Made by a program: the position numbers and the translations under genes. Shown in pieces: positions 43,896 to 56,441 of a stretch of 64,000 bases of DNA. Origin of the DNA: Hordeum vulgare subsp. vulgare. Taxonomy: Eukaryota; Streptophyta; Magnoliopsida; Poales; Poaceae. Every line of letters starts with the position of its first letter. The first letter of the stretch is position 1. The stretch covers positions 212,920,741 to 212,984,740 of the forward strand of contig NC_058518.1 in NCBI RefSeq assembly GCF_904849725.1, read 5' to 3'. The notes under the pieces are model-generated. The model was not told the origin of the DNA and did no database searches. It was given only the letters and a program-made list of their open reading frames with translations.

Positions 43896-44800
43896 GCCCT
43901 CGTTGATGCACCGAGCGAGAAGTGTCGGTGGTTTCACCGTGGCTCGCAGGAGGCGCAGTGAGAGATCGGGGTTGAAACCACGGTATTGCGGCAGTGGTTT
44001 AGTACCCCTGTGACTCACTGAGAGGGAGAGAGAGCGAGGAGGAGCGTGCATGCATGGCCGTGATCTTCTGGCCAAATTTGGCGCGCACGGGCATGCATCG
44101 CTCCGGTCAACAGAGCGAGGGAGGAGGGGCCCTAAGGCTTCCCTCATGCAGAAGAGTTGTTCGGGACGCGAATGGGCAATGGGGGAGGCTTGAACCGGTC
44201 GGGACTGGCCACCTTTGCCTCGGGTGCGCCCTGTAGCATGCCCAGAGCGCAATTTTGGCATGCCACGGCATGCTGGCGCGCTCTGCGATGCCTTTGCCAT
44301 GTCTCGCGTGTCCTGGGGATGGGTTGGAAGATCCTGGGCCGTTTGAGAGCCGAGAGACTCCCTGCTGGTCAAGGGAAGTGATTAAAGAGGTGATGCCAGA
44401 CTTGAACCAGAAATTAGAATGGTGTATTTGGCTCTTCTGCTTGGATACAAGGAGGGGCCACTCACCTGAAGTTGGGGAGTAGTTTTGGCTGTTCGGTCTA
44501 TGAGTTTGGAGGAAAGTGTATAGGTGTGGAGTGAGCTAGGAGCAGTTTTACTAATCTCGCAGAAGGTGTTCGACACGTGTTTGGTGTAGCTATACTTCAC
44601 CACTGGTGATGAAGGTTAACACGATTAAGTTTGAAGCAAAAATAGGATGCTCCACAAAATTTGAGCTTCATTGGACAAGTTTGGCAATGCAAACTTGAAA
44701 TCACCCCCAAATGGGCAGATCTGTCCCTTTCAAAGAGAATGTGGGTAGATTACCATCTGCGAATCCCATTTTTGGGAGAGACTCCTTATTTGGGGTGTTG

Positions 44801-44805
44801 AGCAC
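44801..44805. repeat. Target-site duplication AGCAC (left)
   Basis: Repeated at 46211-46215; single copy at the empty site 34803-34807. Confidence 0.92.
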
Positions 44806-46210
44806 TGATACGTCTCCGTCGTATCTACTTTTCCGAACTCTTTTACCCTTGTTTTGGACTCTAATTTGCATGATTTGAATGGAACTAAACCGGACTAACG
44901 CTGTTTTCACTAGAATTGCAATGGTGTTGTTTTTGTGCAGAAATAAAAGTTCTCGGAATGACCTAAAAATTTACGAAGAATTTTTCTGGAATTAATGAAA
45001 AATACCTGCGCAAAGATCCACCGGAGGAGGTGAGCCAGTGGGACACAAGCCCTGGTAGCACGGCCACCCCCTGGTCGTGTCGGGTAGGCTTGTGGGGCCC
45101 ACAAGGCTCCACCGCCTACAATCTCAGCTCTATATATTCCGTTCCGCCCGGAAAAAATCAGGGAGAAGGATTCATCGCGTTTTTCGATACGGAGGCGCCG
45201 CCACCTCCTATTCTTCATCTAGAGGGCAGATCTGGAGTCCGTTTAGGGCTCCGGAGAGGGGAAATCGTCGCCATCATCATCATCAACCTTCCTCCATCGC
45301 CAATTCCATGATGCTCTTCACCGTTCATGAGTAATCTCATTGTAGGCTTGCTGGACGGTGATGAGTTGGATGAGATCTATCATGTAATCGAGTTAGTTTT
45401 GACGGGGATTGATCCCTAGTATCCATTATGTTCTGAGATTGATGTTGCTACTACTTTGCCATGCTTAATGCTTGTCACTAGGGCCCGAGTGCCATGATTT
45501 CAGATCTGAACCTATTATGTTGTCGCCAATATATGTGTGTTTTAGATCCTATCTTGCAAGTTGTAGTCACCTACTATGTGTTATGACCCGGCAACCCCGG
45601 AGTGACAATAGCCGGAACCACTCCCGAAGATGACCATAGTATGAGGAGTTCATGTATTCACCAAGTGTTAATGCGTTGGTCCGGTTCTTTATGAAAAGGA
45701 GAACCTTAATATCCCGTAGTTTCCATTAGGACCCCGCTGCCACGGGAGGGATGCACAATAGATGTCATGCAAGTTCTTTTCCCTAAGCATGTATGACTAC
45801 ATACGTAATACATGCCTATATTAGATTGAAGAATGGGAGCTAGTTACTTATCTCTCCGTGTTATAGCTGTTACATGATGAATCACATCCGGCATAATCAT
45901 CCATCACCGATTCAATGCCGACGAATCTTTTACTACTGGTCCTTGCTACGTTGCTTTGCTGCTACTGTTGTCACTGCTGCTACTGTTGCTCTGCTGCTAC
46001 TGTTGTTACTGTTGCTACTGCTGTTATCATACCACCTTGCTATTGATACTTTGCTGCAGACACTAAATCTTTCAGGTGTGGTTGAATTGACAACTCAGCT
46101 GCTAATACTTGAGAATATTCTTTCGCTTCCCCTTGAGTCGAATCAATAAATTTGGGTTGAATACTCTACCCTCGAAAACTGTTGCGATCCCCTATACTTG
46201 AGGGTTATCA
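44806..46210 (+). mobile_element. Solo LTR (TGATACGTCTCC family), 1405 bp
   Basis: Begins TGATACGTCTCCG, ends GGGTTATCA and is flanked by AGCAC duplications. A TATA-like CTCTATATATTCCG lies near 45126. It has no internal region, so it is the product of recombination between the two LTRs of a former element. It is related to the insertion at 21016-22790. The open frames in it (for example 45030-45334) lie in leader-like sequence and are not genes. Confidence 0.93.
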
Positions 46211-46215
46211 AGCAC
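46211..46215. repeat. Target-site duplication AGCAC (right)
   Basis: Second copy of 44801-44805. Confidence 0.92.
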
Positions 46216-46936
46216 TCCTGGAAAGTTTCAAGCGATTTGGATAAACTTTGCTATGTAGAGTTGGTTCAACTTGATTTTGGACAGGGAGGGTTTTAGGATT
46301 ATTTAGTGAACCAAACCACCTTGGAATGAGGTGAAACTTGGTGTGAAAACTTGGGTGGCTAGAATTTTCTTGGAATTTATTGGAACTATTTCCTTTGGAA
46401 ATATTTAAAAATGGTCAAAACAGACAGAGTTGGTTTTCAAGTGTTTGCTCAAATATTTTTAATATAAATAGGGGTTGAAAATCTTATGTATGGGATATAT
46501 ATGTCCTCTGAGTATCTCCAAATTTTCTCAGATCTTTCTAAGGTAGGAAAGTATTTTTTTTCATATAGAAATATCATTTCTGGCCTTAGAAATGGACATG
46601 CATATAAAATAGGAAAATAATTTGAAAAATAATTATTTTATGACATTGGAGAGTTAAAATAGTTCTAAAACTAGATTACCATCTTTGGGTAAAGGCACTC
46701 CCTTGTCATCAGGGACTTGTAGTGCAACCCAAAGCAAGGTTTTAAAATAGTCAAAATAAGAAAAAGAATCTTTGGGAATAATCATGTTATAAAAATATGG
46801 TTTTTGAATCCACTCACTCAAGCATAAAAATACACTATGACAATCATGACACTCATAGCATTGGTTTTTGTATTTTTTTAATAAACTCAGATTTTGAAAC
46901 TAAAGTTGAAGTGAGGTAAAAAAACAGGGTGTGACA

Positions 46937-48457
46937 GGTTGGCTATGTTACCGTTTGCTCAACCCTTCTTATAGCGTTGCTAGTTGCAGGTGCGGTTGCT
47001 TTCCATGTGGCAACATGGATTGTTTTGAATATCACCATATAATGGCTATTTAATTTAATGCACCTATATACTTTGTAAAAGGTGGAAAGCTTGGCCTTAT
47101 AACTCGGTGTTTTGGTCCATCTTTGTCGCCCTAGGTACTTGTGTACCGGTGTTATGTTCCATATTAAGCGCTCCTACCATGCTTGGCGTTGTTATGGGGA
47201 CCCCTTGATTTTCATTTTGGGATAAAACTTGTCTAGCAAGGCCCGACTTGTTACTACATTTACCTAATAACTAATGAACTGTATAGGGAGTAATTAAACC
47301 GTGGATAATTAATCAACCCCCGGGTCAGTGCTCCTCATGAGTGTTGGTCCAACCCACAGCACTATGTGGGGCCAACCCCGGGCTACTTGGGTGATTTCTA
47401 TCAGGCCACCGTCTGTGTCGCTTATCCGACATGTCATGAGAACGAGATACACGGCTCTTATCAGGTCGTCGCCACGTCGCGCGGTCTTGCTGGATTTGTT
47501 TTACCCTTCTTGAACGTCTTGTGTGAGGGATTCCGAGTATACTTTGGGTTATCTCGAGGTTGAGGTTTTCCATTAGGAATCCGAGGAGATCATGAGTTTT
47601 TCGTGGTCGAGGTTTCCGATGCAGCTTGTGGTAGTTTGTGATGGACTAGTTGGAGCACACATGCAGGGTTAAATATTTTTGAGAGTCGTGCCCACAGTTA
47701 TGTGGCAACTTGAAAACTTTATTTAACACCTAGTCATAGCAAACTTGAAGTGAACTTAACTAAAATATGCCAACTGTGTTTGTAACCGTGATTGTCTCTC
47801 CTCGTGAGCTATGTATCTGAGAGAGGACATGGTGGGGTTATGTCTGACGTAAGTAGGTGTTCAGGATCACTTTGATATCATTTATTAGTTCACGTATTTT
47901 TATGCGTAGATCACCCCCCCCCCTTATTCTTGTACTCGTACGTTAGCCACTCAAATAAATGCTTAGTGCTTGCTTTAGCCTTACCACTTAACCATACCTC
48001 ACTCATTAAGCTTTGCTAGTCTTGATACCTTTGGAAATGAGATTGATGAGTCCCTGTGGCTCATAAATTACTACAAAAAAAGTTGCAGGTACAGGAAAGT
48101 GATACTTTGACGTGAGCGTGATGATTATTTAATTTGGAGTTTCTTCTTCTTCATCATCATCGATTACAGGATGGGTTCCACGCCGGCAGCCTCGAATAGC
48201 AAGGATGGACGTCGTTCTTTTATTATTTGATTTTGTCCGTAAACAGACCCTACTCTTCTACATGATATTTGAATGTATTGTTGTATTGATATGATCATGA
48301 TATAGCTTGTGGCGAGTGTGAGCCAATTCCATATACTCATATCTTATGTACATGTACTTGTAACGATATCCATTCATGCAAAACAACGAGATACAATTCT
48401 ATCCCTGTCCAGGCCCTCAAGCCCAAATGAGGATAGGATCGCATCTTGGGCGTTACA
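46937..48457 (+). repeat. 5' LTR of the LARD, 3' portion only
   Basis: Aligns with 63255-64000 from GGCTATGTTACC onward and ends GGGCGTTACA before the primer binding site. The first ~2.7 kb of this LTR is missing: it should lie left of the gypsy insertion but was lost. The C10 run near 47914 is a length-variable site. The frames at 47325-47573 and 47366-47563 are LTR sequence. Confidence 0.85.
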
Positions 48458-48460
48458 AGT

Positions 48461-48472
48461 TGGTATCAGAGC
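48461..48472 (+). other. Primer binding site TGGTATCAGAGC (initiator Met tRNA)
   Basis: Exact match to the common plant retrotransposon primer site, three bases after the 5' LTR end. Confidence 0.93.
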
Positions 48473-51400
48473 AGTACCGACCTAGGACCCCCCTTGATTG
48501 ATCGAACTTGGCTGAGGCAAGTCTAGTGAAAAACTACTTTGAGTCTAATTATATATCGGAGAGTAGGATTCTTTTTACTCCTCTTCTATGCTCTGGTGAG
48601 GAATCTTGGTGTAGGAATTTTAATTATATCCCTCTTCTCACTCAAATTTTTTTAGGATGTGATATCATTGTGACCGAAATTTTGCTCATGTTGCCTCCTG
48701 TCAATATGGGTAGAAGTGTCTCGGGGAGATGAGCTCCAGGGGCTTCTTGTCACACCCGGTGTCATTCAGTTTCCTTAGTATCTCAGGACGGAGGATGTTC
48801 AAAATTGCTTCAATACAAGTTGTGGCGCGAGGAGTTTCACATCAACTAGTACTGGGGAGAGCATCCAGATGTACTGCCATAATTGATATCATAGTGATTA
48901 CAAAGTTCTGAGCTAGATGAGTTTCTGAGATCTCCGATTACGTGTTGACGGATGTGATACAGTAGATGGTTAGTGTTATTGCTAGGAGTTGAGTGATAGA
49001 TTTTAATCCTTCTATCCATGGACCCGATTACATAACCAGAAAAATTCGTGAGTTCTTAGGTGGCAATTCAAGTAGTTAACTAGGATTATCTTCCAACACG
49101 TGCATGATGTGAGGTTATGGTTCGACATCTAGTAGATTCGTTTCTTCACGGTCTTTTTTATAGAGGACAATCTCGATATTCTTCATCACATATGCTCCAT
49201 CAAGCCGTGTAGTTCGCTACGCCTAGGGAGCATACTCGAGCATCATTTCAATATGACAATCAAATGTACGATCGAGCTCGTGCGAACCTTACCATGAAAA
49301 AATTAAACGGAATCTATGTAATGAGTTTATTTTTGCTTGTTTAGTAAGCATCATCCTTTGTTTTGTTGGAATATGGTAATTCGAGTTGCTTCGATGTCAC
49401 GTGTTGATTTCATATTTTTCTAAGCAATGTTCTCATATTTCTACAAGAATGCTATTTCCTTTTGCTGAATCAAATTGTCATGTCAATTCTTTTCCATCTG
49501 GTGTTCTTCTCTTCAAGTCAATTCAATTATTTCTAATATTTGCAAAATCAATCCTCATATTTCTTTCCGGAGTTCATTTCATGTGTCTCAAGTTATCTTT
49601 GTTTTTTCCCACCCTCCCCCCCTTTTCTTCAATGATTCAATTATCATCCAATTGCCTTTATTTTCATTGTTGTTTCCGCTATCTTTTCTTCCATATCGTA
49701 TCCGGTGATTCAATGTGATGATGCTCAAGTGCTAAGTTAATCATTCTTCGTTCTTGTTTTCTTCTCTAGTGGATTCAGTTCAAGCTTCCCGTGTTCATCA
49801 TATCCGTTTCATCCTTTAAATGATTCATGTGTTGGAAATTCTAATTCAAGCCTCTCTTGTTTATTCATCCCTCTCTATTCTATCCGGAGTGCTGAAGATA
49901 TCTCAGAAGATTTGTGTTTCTATTCAAATCCTTTCAATTATTTCAAGGTTCTATCCTCGTCAAGTTCTTAATTTGTACAGGAGCAATCTCTCATTCTAAG
50001 CAATCTTTCAAAGCTGGTTTATTTTGAGTGGGCCCATAACCCACACGTTCTTCTCCAGGATGATACCTAGCTTTGTAATCTTTACCAGAGATCTCTAATT
50101 ATTTTCAAATATGAGGTAAGTGTGGACTCCATCAGTCATATTCCTTCTCCAAGATCTCTTCGAATTATTTCTCATCATTGGGTCAACCTTTCCCTATTCA
50201 TTATTCCGGAGTGTCTCGGTAATTCATGGTAGTGTTTCTCGCCATCATTCTCCATGTTGAAGACCTAAGGAGTGTTTCTCTTAAGTCTTTGTGCATTCTT
50301 TGAAGATTGTCATCTCAGCTTCATGCTCTCTCTCAAATTGTTTTTGATCATGAGAAATTCCTTCCATATCTATCTGGTGCATTTCAGAGTTGTTGTCATT
50401 TCTCGATCCTCCGAAGGACATCATTCAGAAGATTTCTTCCTTCTCAGCTTTCAACTTTCGTTATCAAATTCTTCTCAATTATTATGGTGCATTGTCGAAT
50501 TTTTCTGCTACATGAATCTTGAACTCTTCCTTCTCATGTATCTCAATTTATTGAAAGTTTTCTCGGTCGTTTCAAATCTTAGCGGTATTTCATTCAACAC
50601 TTGTTCAAGTTTGTGCTCATATCTCTCTTTAATCTTTTCATGAAGAATAGGTGGTATGCAAATTCGTTGCTTATCATCAATTTAACTTGATGAAGGATAA
50701 GAATAACATAATTCTTATTCTTGTTTCATCAAAATGATTGCAATCCTTCTTCCGCAGTTGTTCATGATGTCAAACCCTTAATCCTAAGTTGTTTATCTGT
50801 TCTTTTTCCGATATTCAAGTCCCCTCAAGTATCTCTCCGTGAAGAATCGTCTGAGTCTTTGCAAGGCCATAATCTTCATTTATTTTGATCATTCTTTTGT
50901 ATATGGAGGCTCTTCATTGTGGTTTGTTGAGTATGTAATTCTTTTCGAAGTATTCTTCTGGTAGTACCTCAAGTATTCTTACTCATCACGAGTCTCGAAG
51001 AGAATTTGTTTCAAGAATGAGATATATAAACCCACCAAATTCTTTGATCATGAGATATTTTTCAACCCATCTATTCTTCCATAGAGCTATATTGGTTTAG
51101 ATTTAACCTAAAGTTTTTCCTAAGGATTGTTTCTATCATGGTGCTAGTCATTAGTCCAAGTTCTCAATGTATCCTCTTGGTGTAGATGATTTCCATATCT
51201 TGTGGCTCCCAACCAGTCTTTGTTTTGTTAGTTGCTTGTTGTCACCTCGTAGTTTGAGATGTTTTCCATAAGCCCACAACAAATCATTTATTTCCATTCT
51301 CGATGTTCCAACAACTCCACTCAATCCCTCTTCTCAAGGATGCTTATCAAATTCATTTGTGGTAGAAGTTCTCATTTTCTCCATCAAATGATCTATTTCC

Positions 51401-51738
51401 TATTCATGCTCTCGGAGGCTTTGTGTTGTTGCTCTCTTTCATCCATCATCTCCTCTTATCAAGATCATGTTCTTCCTTGCATGTATAGTTAACTGGAGTG
51501 TTGTGTTCACTTTTCAAGTTCATTCCTTCTTATCAAAATTTTCTATCTTTCCTACCGGAGTGCTACCGAAATTTCTTTTGAATTCTTGATTGTTCCTCAT
51601 GTCATTCTTCATCTCTTTTTAACCTTCAAGGATCGTTGGTTTCACTCCTTTGTCATAGAAGCAACTAATTTTTACCTCGTCCTCTTCTCTTCCTCTTCCC
51701 CATTTCATTCTTAGATCTCGGGTGAACATCTCTTGTTA
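48473..51738 (+). other. LARD internal region, non-coding and pyrimidine-rich
   Basis: Strongly T/C-rich on the plus strand (many CTTC, TTCTC and TCATC motifs). The longest open frames (49386-49718 and 50272-50643, Ser/Phe/Leu-rich) reflect this composition. No gag or pol motif was recognised in any frame. LARD interiors are thought to serve as structured, packageable RNA. Confidence 0.65.
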
Positions 51739-51750
51739 GTAAAGGAGAGT
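51739..51750 (+). other. Polypurine tract of the LARD
   Basis: AGTAAAGGAGAGT directly before the LTR start TGTAACAACCC. Confidence 0.8.
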
Positions 51751-52398
51751 TGTAACAACCCGAAACCGATGCTCAAGAAGATTCGCCTTTTATTTCATTG
51801 TCGCCCTGTGATTTATTTGGTTGTCGCATTCATCATTGCATCACATGCATCCTGCACATTGCATGGGCACTCCATTGTCATCATTTTTTAAAACTTGAAT
51901 TCGTTATTAGTTGTCGGTTCTCTCCGTTTTTGTTGTCGACCGTTTTGGGACCAACCACACACGCACGTGCTTGTGGCATCGTTAAAATATTGTTTTTAAA
52001 AGTGTGTATAAAACTTTCTTGGATTGTGATGAAATTTGGCGTGCGGTCTTGTTATACCGTAGGTAGGCCGCGTGCCAAATTTCATCGCACTCGGAGGTCG
52101 TTTGATATCCCGACGGATAAACCTATAGCGTCACTGTAGCCGGTCAAACGTTGGAAGTTTTCGGTTTATAAAACCTTTGTAATTGGCTGCCAAATCTACC
52201 TATCATCTCACCCGAGACCATGTACATAGCCCAAGTTTAGCCCAACTAGCCGCCATCGCTTCCGGACCGTGTGATCGAGATTAAACGGTACAAAAACGGA
52301 GCAAATCCGCTAACCCTAGCCCCATTTTCTATATATAGACAGTCATCCCATCCAAAAATGGTCTCCCATAGCCCCATCCTCGAAATCCGTGTTGGATC
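51751..52398 (+). repeat. 3' LTR of the LARD, first part
   Basis: Starts TGTAACAACCCGAAACC and continues at 61217-64000 beyond the copia insertion. Confidence 0.8.
52394..52398. repeat. Target-site duplication GGATC (left) of the full-length copia element
   Basis: Compares with TGATC at 61217-61221 (4 of 5 bases), consistent with an older insertion with one later mutation. Confidence 0.65.
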
Positions 52399-54167
52399 TG
52401 TTGGGGAATGTTGCATGGGAAACAAAAAAATTCCTACGCACACGAAGACCTATCATGGTGATGATCATCTACGAGAGGGAGATCAGATCTACATACCCTT
52501 GTAGATTGCTAAGCGGGAAGCGTTAAGAAACGCGGTTGATGTAGTGGAACGTCTTCGCGATCAAAATCACCGCCGTCCCACGATCCGTCCCGATCTAGTA
52601 CCGAACGGGCAGCACCTCCACGTTTAGCACACGTACAGCTCGATGACGATCTCTGCCTTCTTGATCCAGCAAGAGAGACAGGGAAGTAGATGAGTTCTCC
52701 GGCAGCGTGATGGCGCGCCGGTGGTGGTGGTGATCTATTCCTGCAGGGCTTCGCCTAAGCACCGCAGAAATCCAATCTAGAGGAAGAACTACAAACTAGA
52801 GGAGAGGGTTGCACATGGCTGAAATTGTGTCTCAAAAACCCTAAAACCTCTAGTATATATAGGAAGAAGGAGGGGCTAGCCTTGAGCACCAAGGGAAACC
52901 CCCTTGGGCTTGGCCGAAGCTAGAGAGGAGGAGTCCTCCTCCAATCCTACTTGGAGTAGGACTCCTCCCCAAGTTGTCCACCTCTTTTGGTTTTTTCCGC
53001 TTTTACCTCATGGGCTTTCTTTGGTTGACTAGTAAGCCCACTAAGAGCTATTGCGCCATAGTCAAGTCCATGAGGCCCTCTTGTGGAGAGGTGGGCCCAC
53101 CTGGTGGGCCCCCTGTACCCATTCGTCACTCCCGGTACACTACGGGCAATGCCCGAAATTCTCTTGGAATCCAAATACCAACTTCCTATATATCAATCAT
53201 CATTTCCGGACCATTCCAGAAACCCTCATGACATCTAGGATATCATCCGGGACTCCGCACAAAACTTCGGTCACCAGCACCTATAACTCAACTATACTGA
53301 AACGTCACCGAACCTTAAGTGTGCAGACCCTGCGGGTTCGAGAACTATGCAGACATGACCTGAGACACTCCCCGGTCAATATCCAATAGCGGGACCTGGA
53401 TGTCCATATTGGATCCTACATATTCTACGAAGATCTTATCGGTTGACCTCTATGCCAAGGATTCGTATAATCCTGTATACCATTCCCTTTGTCCTTCGGT
53501 ATGTTACTTGCCCGAGATTTGATCGTCGGTATCTCTATACCTATCTCAATATCGTTACCGGTAAGTCTCTTTACTCGTTCTGTAATACAAGATCCCGTGA
53601 CTAACTCTTTAGCCACATTGCTTGCAAGGCTTCTATGCCATGTTGTATTACCGAGTGGGCTCCGAGATACCTCTCCGTCACACGGAGTGACAAATCCCAG
53701 TCTTGATCCATGCTAACTCAACGGACACCTTCTAAGATGCATGTAGAGTACCTTTATAGTCACCCAGTAACGTTGTGACGTTTGATACACACAAGGCATT
53801 TCTCCGGTGTCAGTGAGTTACAAGATCTCATGGTCATAGGAATGAACACTTGACATGCAGAAAACAATAGCAACAAAATGACCCGATCATATGCTACGTT
53901 CATAGTTTGGGTCTTGTCCATCACATCATTCTCCTAATGATGTGATCCCGTCATCACGTGTTGTCTTTGGCTAGGAAATCTTAACCATCCTTGATCAATA
54001 GGCAAGTCAACTAGAGACTCACTAGGGACGCAGTTTTGTCTATATATCCACACATGCATTTATGTATACATTCAATATAGTTATTGCATGGATAATAAAC
54101 GATTATCTTGAAACAAGAAATACAATAATAACTATTTTATTATTGCCTCTAGGGCATATTTCCAACA
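52399..54167 (-). repeat. 3' LTR of the full-length copia element
   Basis: Plus-strand ends TGTTGGGGAATG and TATTTCCAACA. TATA box at 52854-52861. Confidence 0.95.
52854..52861 (-). promoter_or_regulatory. TATA box, copia 3' LTR
   Basis: TATATATA, same position in the 5' LTR (59896-59903). Confidence 0.65.
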
Positions 54168-54182
54168 GTCTCCCACTTGCAC
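54168..54182 (-). other. Polypurine tract of the full-length copia element
   Basis: Minus strand GTGCAAGTGGGAGAC immediately before the LTR start. Confidence 0.9.
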
Positions 54183-54218
54183 TAGAGTCAATAATCTAGT
54201 ATCACTTCTTCATGTGAT

Positions 54219-54936
54219 TTACAATGTAATGAATCTAACACCCATACAGTTCTGGTGTTGTTCATGCTTCGCTCGTGGTAGAGGTTTAGTCAACGGATCT
54301 GCAACATTCAGATCCGTGTGCATTTTGCAAATATTTATGTCCTCTCCTTCGACATAGTCACGGATGACGTTGAAGCATCGTTTGATTTGTGTGGTCCTCT
54401 TGTAAAACCTTGGTTCCTTGGCTAGAGCAATGGCACCAGTGTTGTCAAAGAACAGAGTTATTGGAATTAGTGTGCTTGGCACAACTCCAAGATCTGCCAT
54501 GAACAGCTTCATCCAGACACCCTCCTTAGCCGCCTCCGAGGCTGCTATGTACTCCGCTTCACATGTAGAATCAGCTACGATGCTTTGCTCGGAACTGCAC
54601 CAGCTTACTGCACCCCTTAAGAACATATACGTATCCGGTTTGTGACTTAGAGTCATCCAGATCAGTGTCAAATCTTGCATCGACGTAACCCTTTACGACA
54701 AGCTCTTCGTCACCCCCATAAACGAGAAACATTTCCTTAGTCCTTTTCAGGTACTTCATAATATTCTTGACCGCCGCCCAGTGTTCCACTCCTGGATCAC
54801 TTGGAAACCTGCCTGCCATACTTACGGCCAGGCTGACATCCGGTCTTGTGCACAGCATTGCATACATGATAGACCCTATGGCTGAAGCATAGGGACGACA
54901 CTCATCTTTTCTCCATCTTCTGTAGTTACTGGACAC
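54219..54936 (-). pseudogene. Copia RNase H
   Basis: Two overlapping frames (54571-54936, 54219-54680) read GSIMYAMLCTRPDVSLAV, FLVYGGDEELVVKGYVDARF, SDDSKSQTGY-like DLDDSKSQTGYVYVLKG, ADSTCEAEYIAASEAA and EPRFYKRTTQIKRCFN. This is the whole RNase H and polyprotein end. A frameshift near 54600-54680 splits it. Catalytic Asp, Glu and Asp positions are largely kept (the first Asp in GYVDA). Confidence 0.92.
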
Positions 54937-55792
54937 TGAGTCTTACTCAACTTTATACCTTGTAACACATGCAAGAACCCCTTCTTGGATTGTTCCATTT
55001 TGAACTTCTTTGAAACTTTATCAAGGTATGTGTTTTGTGGAAGTCCTATTAGGCGCCTCGATCTATCTCTATAGATCTTAATGCCTAATATGTAAGCAGC
55101 TTCTCCTAGGTCTTTCATTGAAAAACTTTTGTTCAAGTAATCCTTTACGCTCTCCAAAAACTCCACATTGTTTCCAATCAGCAATATGTCATCCACATAG
55201 AATATTAGAAACGCTACATAGCTTCCACTCACTTTCTTGTAAATACAAGCTTCTCCTACAACTTGTATAAACCCAAATGCCTTGATCACCTCATCAAAGC
55301 GCTTATTCCAACTCTAAGATGCTTGCACCAGTCCATATATGGATCGCTGGAGCTTGCATACTTTGTCAGCATTCTCTGGATCGACAAAACCTTCGGGTTG
55401 CATCATATGCAACTCTTCCTAAAGAAACCCGTTAAGGAACGCCATTTTGACATCCATGTGCCGGATTTCATAATCGAAAAATGCAGCTATTGCTAACATG
55501 ATTCGGACGGACTTAAGCATCGCTACGGGTGAGAATGTCTCATCGTAGTCAACTCCTTGAACTTGTGAAAATCCTTTGCCACAAGTTGAGCTTTATAAAC
55601 AGTCACATTACCGTCTGCGTCCATCTTCTTCTTAAAGATCCATTTGTTCTGAATAGCCTTGCGACCTTCAGGTAATACTTCCAAAGTCCACACTTTGTTT
55701 TCATACATAGATCCTATCTCGGATTTCATGGCCTCTAACCATTTGTTGGAATCTGTGCCAACCATTGCTTCTCCCGTAACTCGCAGGCTCAT
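54876..55792 (-). pseudogene. Copia reverse transcriptase, broken
   Basis: The N-terminal piece (55523-55792) reads NKWLEAMKSEIGSMYENKVWTL and NKWIFKKKMDADGNV, then shifts frame. The middle is only seen in broken frames. The C-terminal piece (54876-55289) reads IKAFGFIQVVGEACIYKKV, FLIFYVDDILLIGNN and SMKDLGEAAYILGIKIYRD. YVDD is intact. A TAG near 55316 and frameshifts at 55523 and before 55792 break the protein. Confidence 0.92.
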
Positions 55793-55829
55793 TGTTGTCT
55801 AACAACATGACAGACAAGACAGAATTCCT

Positions 55830-56441
55830 CTACCACTCGGGAGCAGTACGTGCTCTTGTCGACCTGTGAGGTCCGACAGTAACTTGATCTGAAGCTTCAT
55901 GATCATCATCATTAGCTTCCTCTTCAACCGGTGTTGCCTCGACAGAAATTTCTTTCTGCCCTGCGCCACCATCTTGTTGAAGCAGAGGTTCTGTAACCTC
56001 ATCAAGCTCTATCTTCCTCCCACTCAATTCTTTTGAGAGAAACTCTTTCTCAAGGTAAACTCTGTTCTTAGGGACAAACACTTTGCCCTCGGATCTAAGA
56101 TAGACGGTATACCCAACAGTCTCTTTTAGGTAACCTATGAAGACGCACTTTTCCGCTTTCGGTTCCAGCTTTTCAGGCTGAAGTTTTTTGACATAAGCAT
56201 CGCATCCCCAAACTTTAAGAAACGACAACTTTGGCTTCTTGCCATACCATAGCTCATATGATGTCGTCTCAACGGATTTTGATGGTGCCCTATTTAATGT
56301 GAATGCAGCTGTCTCTAATGCATAGCCCCAAAACGATAATGGCAAATCGGTAAGAGACATCACAGATTGCACCATATCTAACAAAGTAGGACTACGACAT
56401 TCGGACACACCATTACGTTGTGGTGTTCCAGGCGGTGTCAA
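55830..56441 (-). pseudogene. Copia integrase, C-terminal part
   Basis: Reads TPPGTPQRNGVSE, LPLSFWGYALETAAFTLNRAP, ELWYGKKPKLSFLKVWGCDAYV and FIGYLKETVGY. The catalytic Glu (NGVSE) is present. It ends at a TAG after the Arg-rich stretch RSTRARTAPEW. Confidence 0.93.

Larger units (their letters stand above)
32566..46936 (-). mobile_element. Chromodomain-containing gypsy retrotransposon (Tekay-like), minus strand
   Basis: Two related LTRs in the same orientation flank a minus-strand polyprotein with gag, zinc knuckle, protease, reverse transcriptase, RNase H, integrase and a chromodomain-like end. The 5' LTR is at the right (41336-46936, about 4.19 kb after removing the solo LTR and one target copy). 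The 3' LTR is at the left (32566-35521) and lacks its last ~1.2 kb. The element inserted into the LARD 5' LTR at 46937. A large open frame precedes gag. Stops, frameshifts and a mutated reverse transcriptase site make it inactive. Confidence 0.88.
41336..46936 (-). repeat. 5' LTR of the chromodomain gypsy element (with solo LTR inside)
   Basis: Minus-strand start TGTCACACC at 46936 and end CCCCACA at 41336. The right part matches 32566-35521. The left ~1.2 kb (41336-42566) has no counterpart in the window. Contains an (AC)n tract and the solo LTR. Confidence 0.88.
46937..52398 (+). mobile_element. LARD-like element (Sukkula-type?), left part
   Basis: Comprises the last ~1.5 kb of a 5' LTR (46937-48457), a primer binding site (48461), a 3.3 kb internal region without coding capacity, a polypurine tract and the start of the 3' LTR (51751). 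The 3' LTR is split by the copia element and resumes at 61217. Very long LTRs with a short non-coding interior define large retrotransposon derivatives, which need proteins from another element. In Triticeae, Sukkula fits; the name is from memory. Confidence 0.7.

Noticed and set aside
47325..47573. Frames sharing LAGFVLPFLNVLCEG with 63665-63883
   Set aside because: Both are copies of the same LTR; the start regions differ and no family is recognised.
49386..50643. Ser/Phe/Leu-rich frames that look like signal or membrane peptides
   Set aside because: They follow the T/C-rich composition of the LARD interior; no motif.
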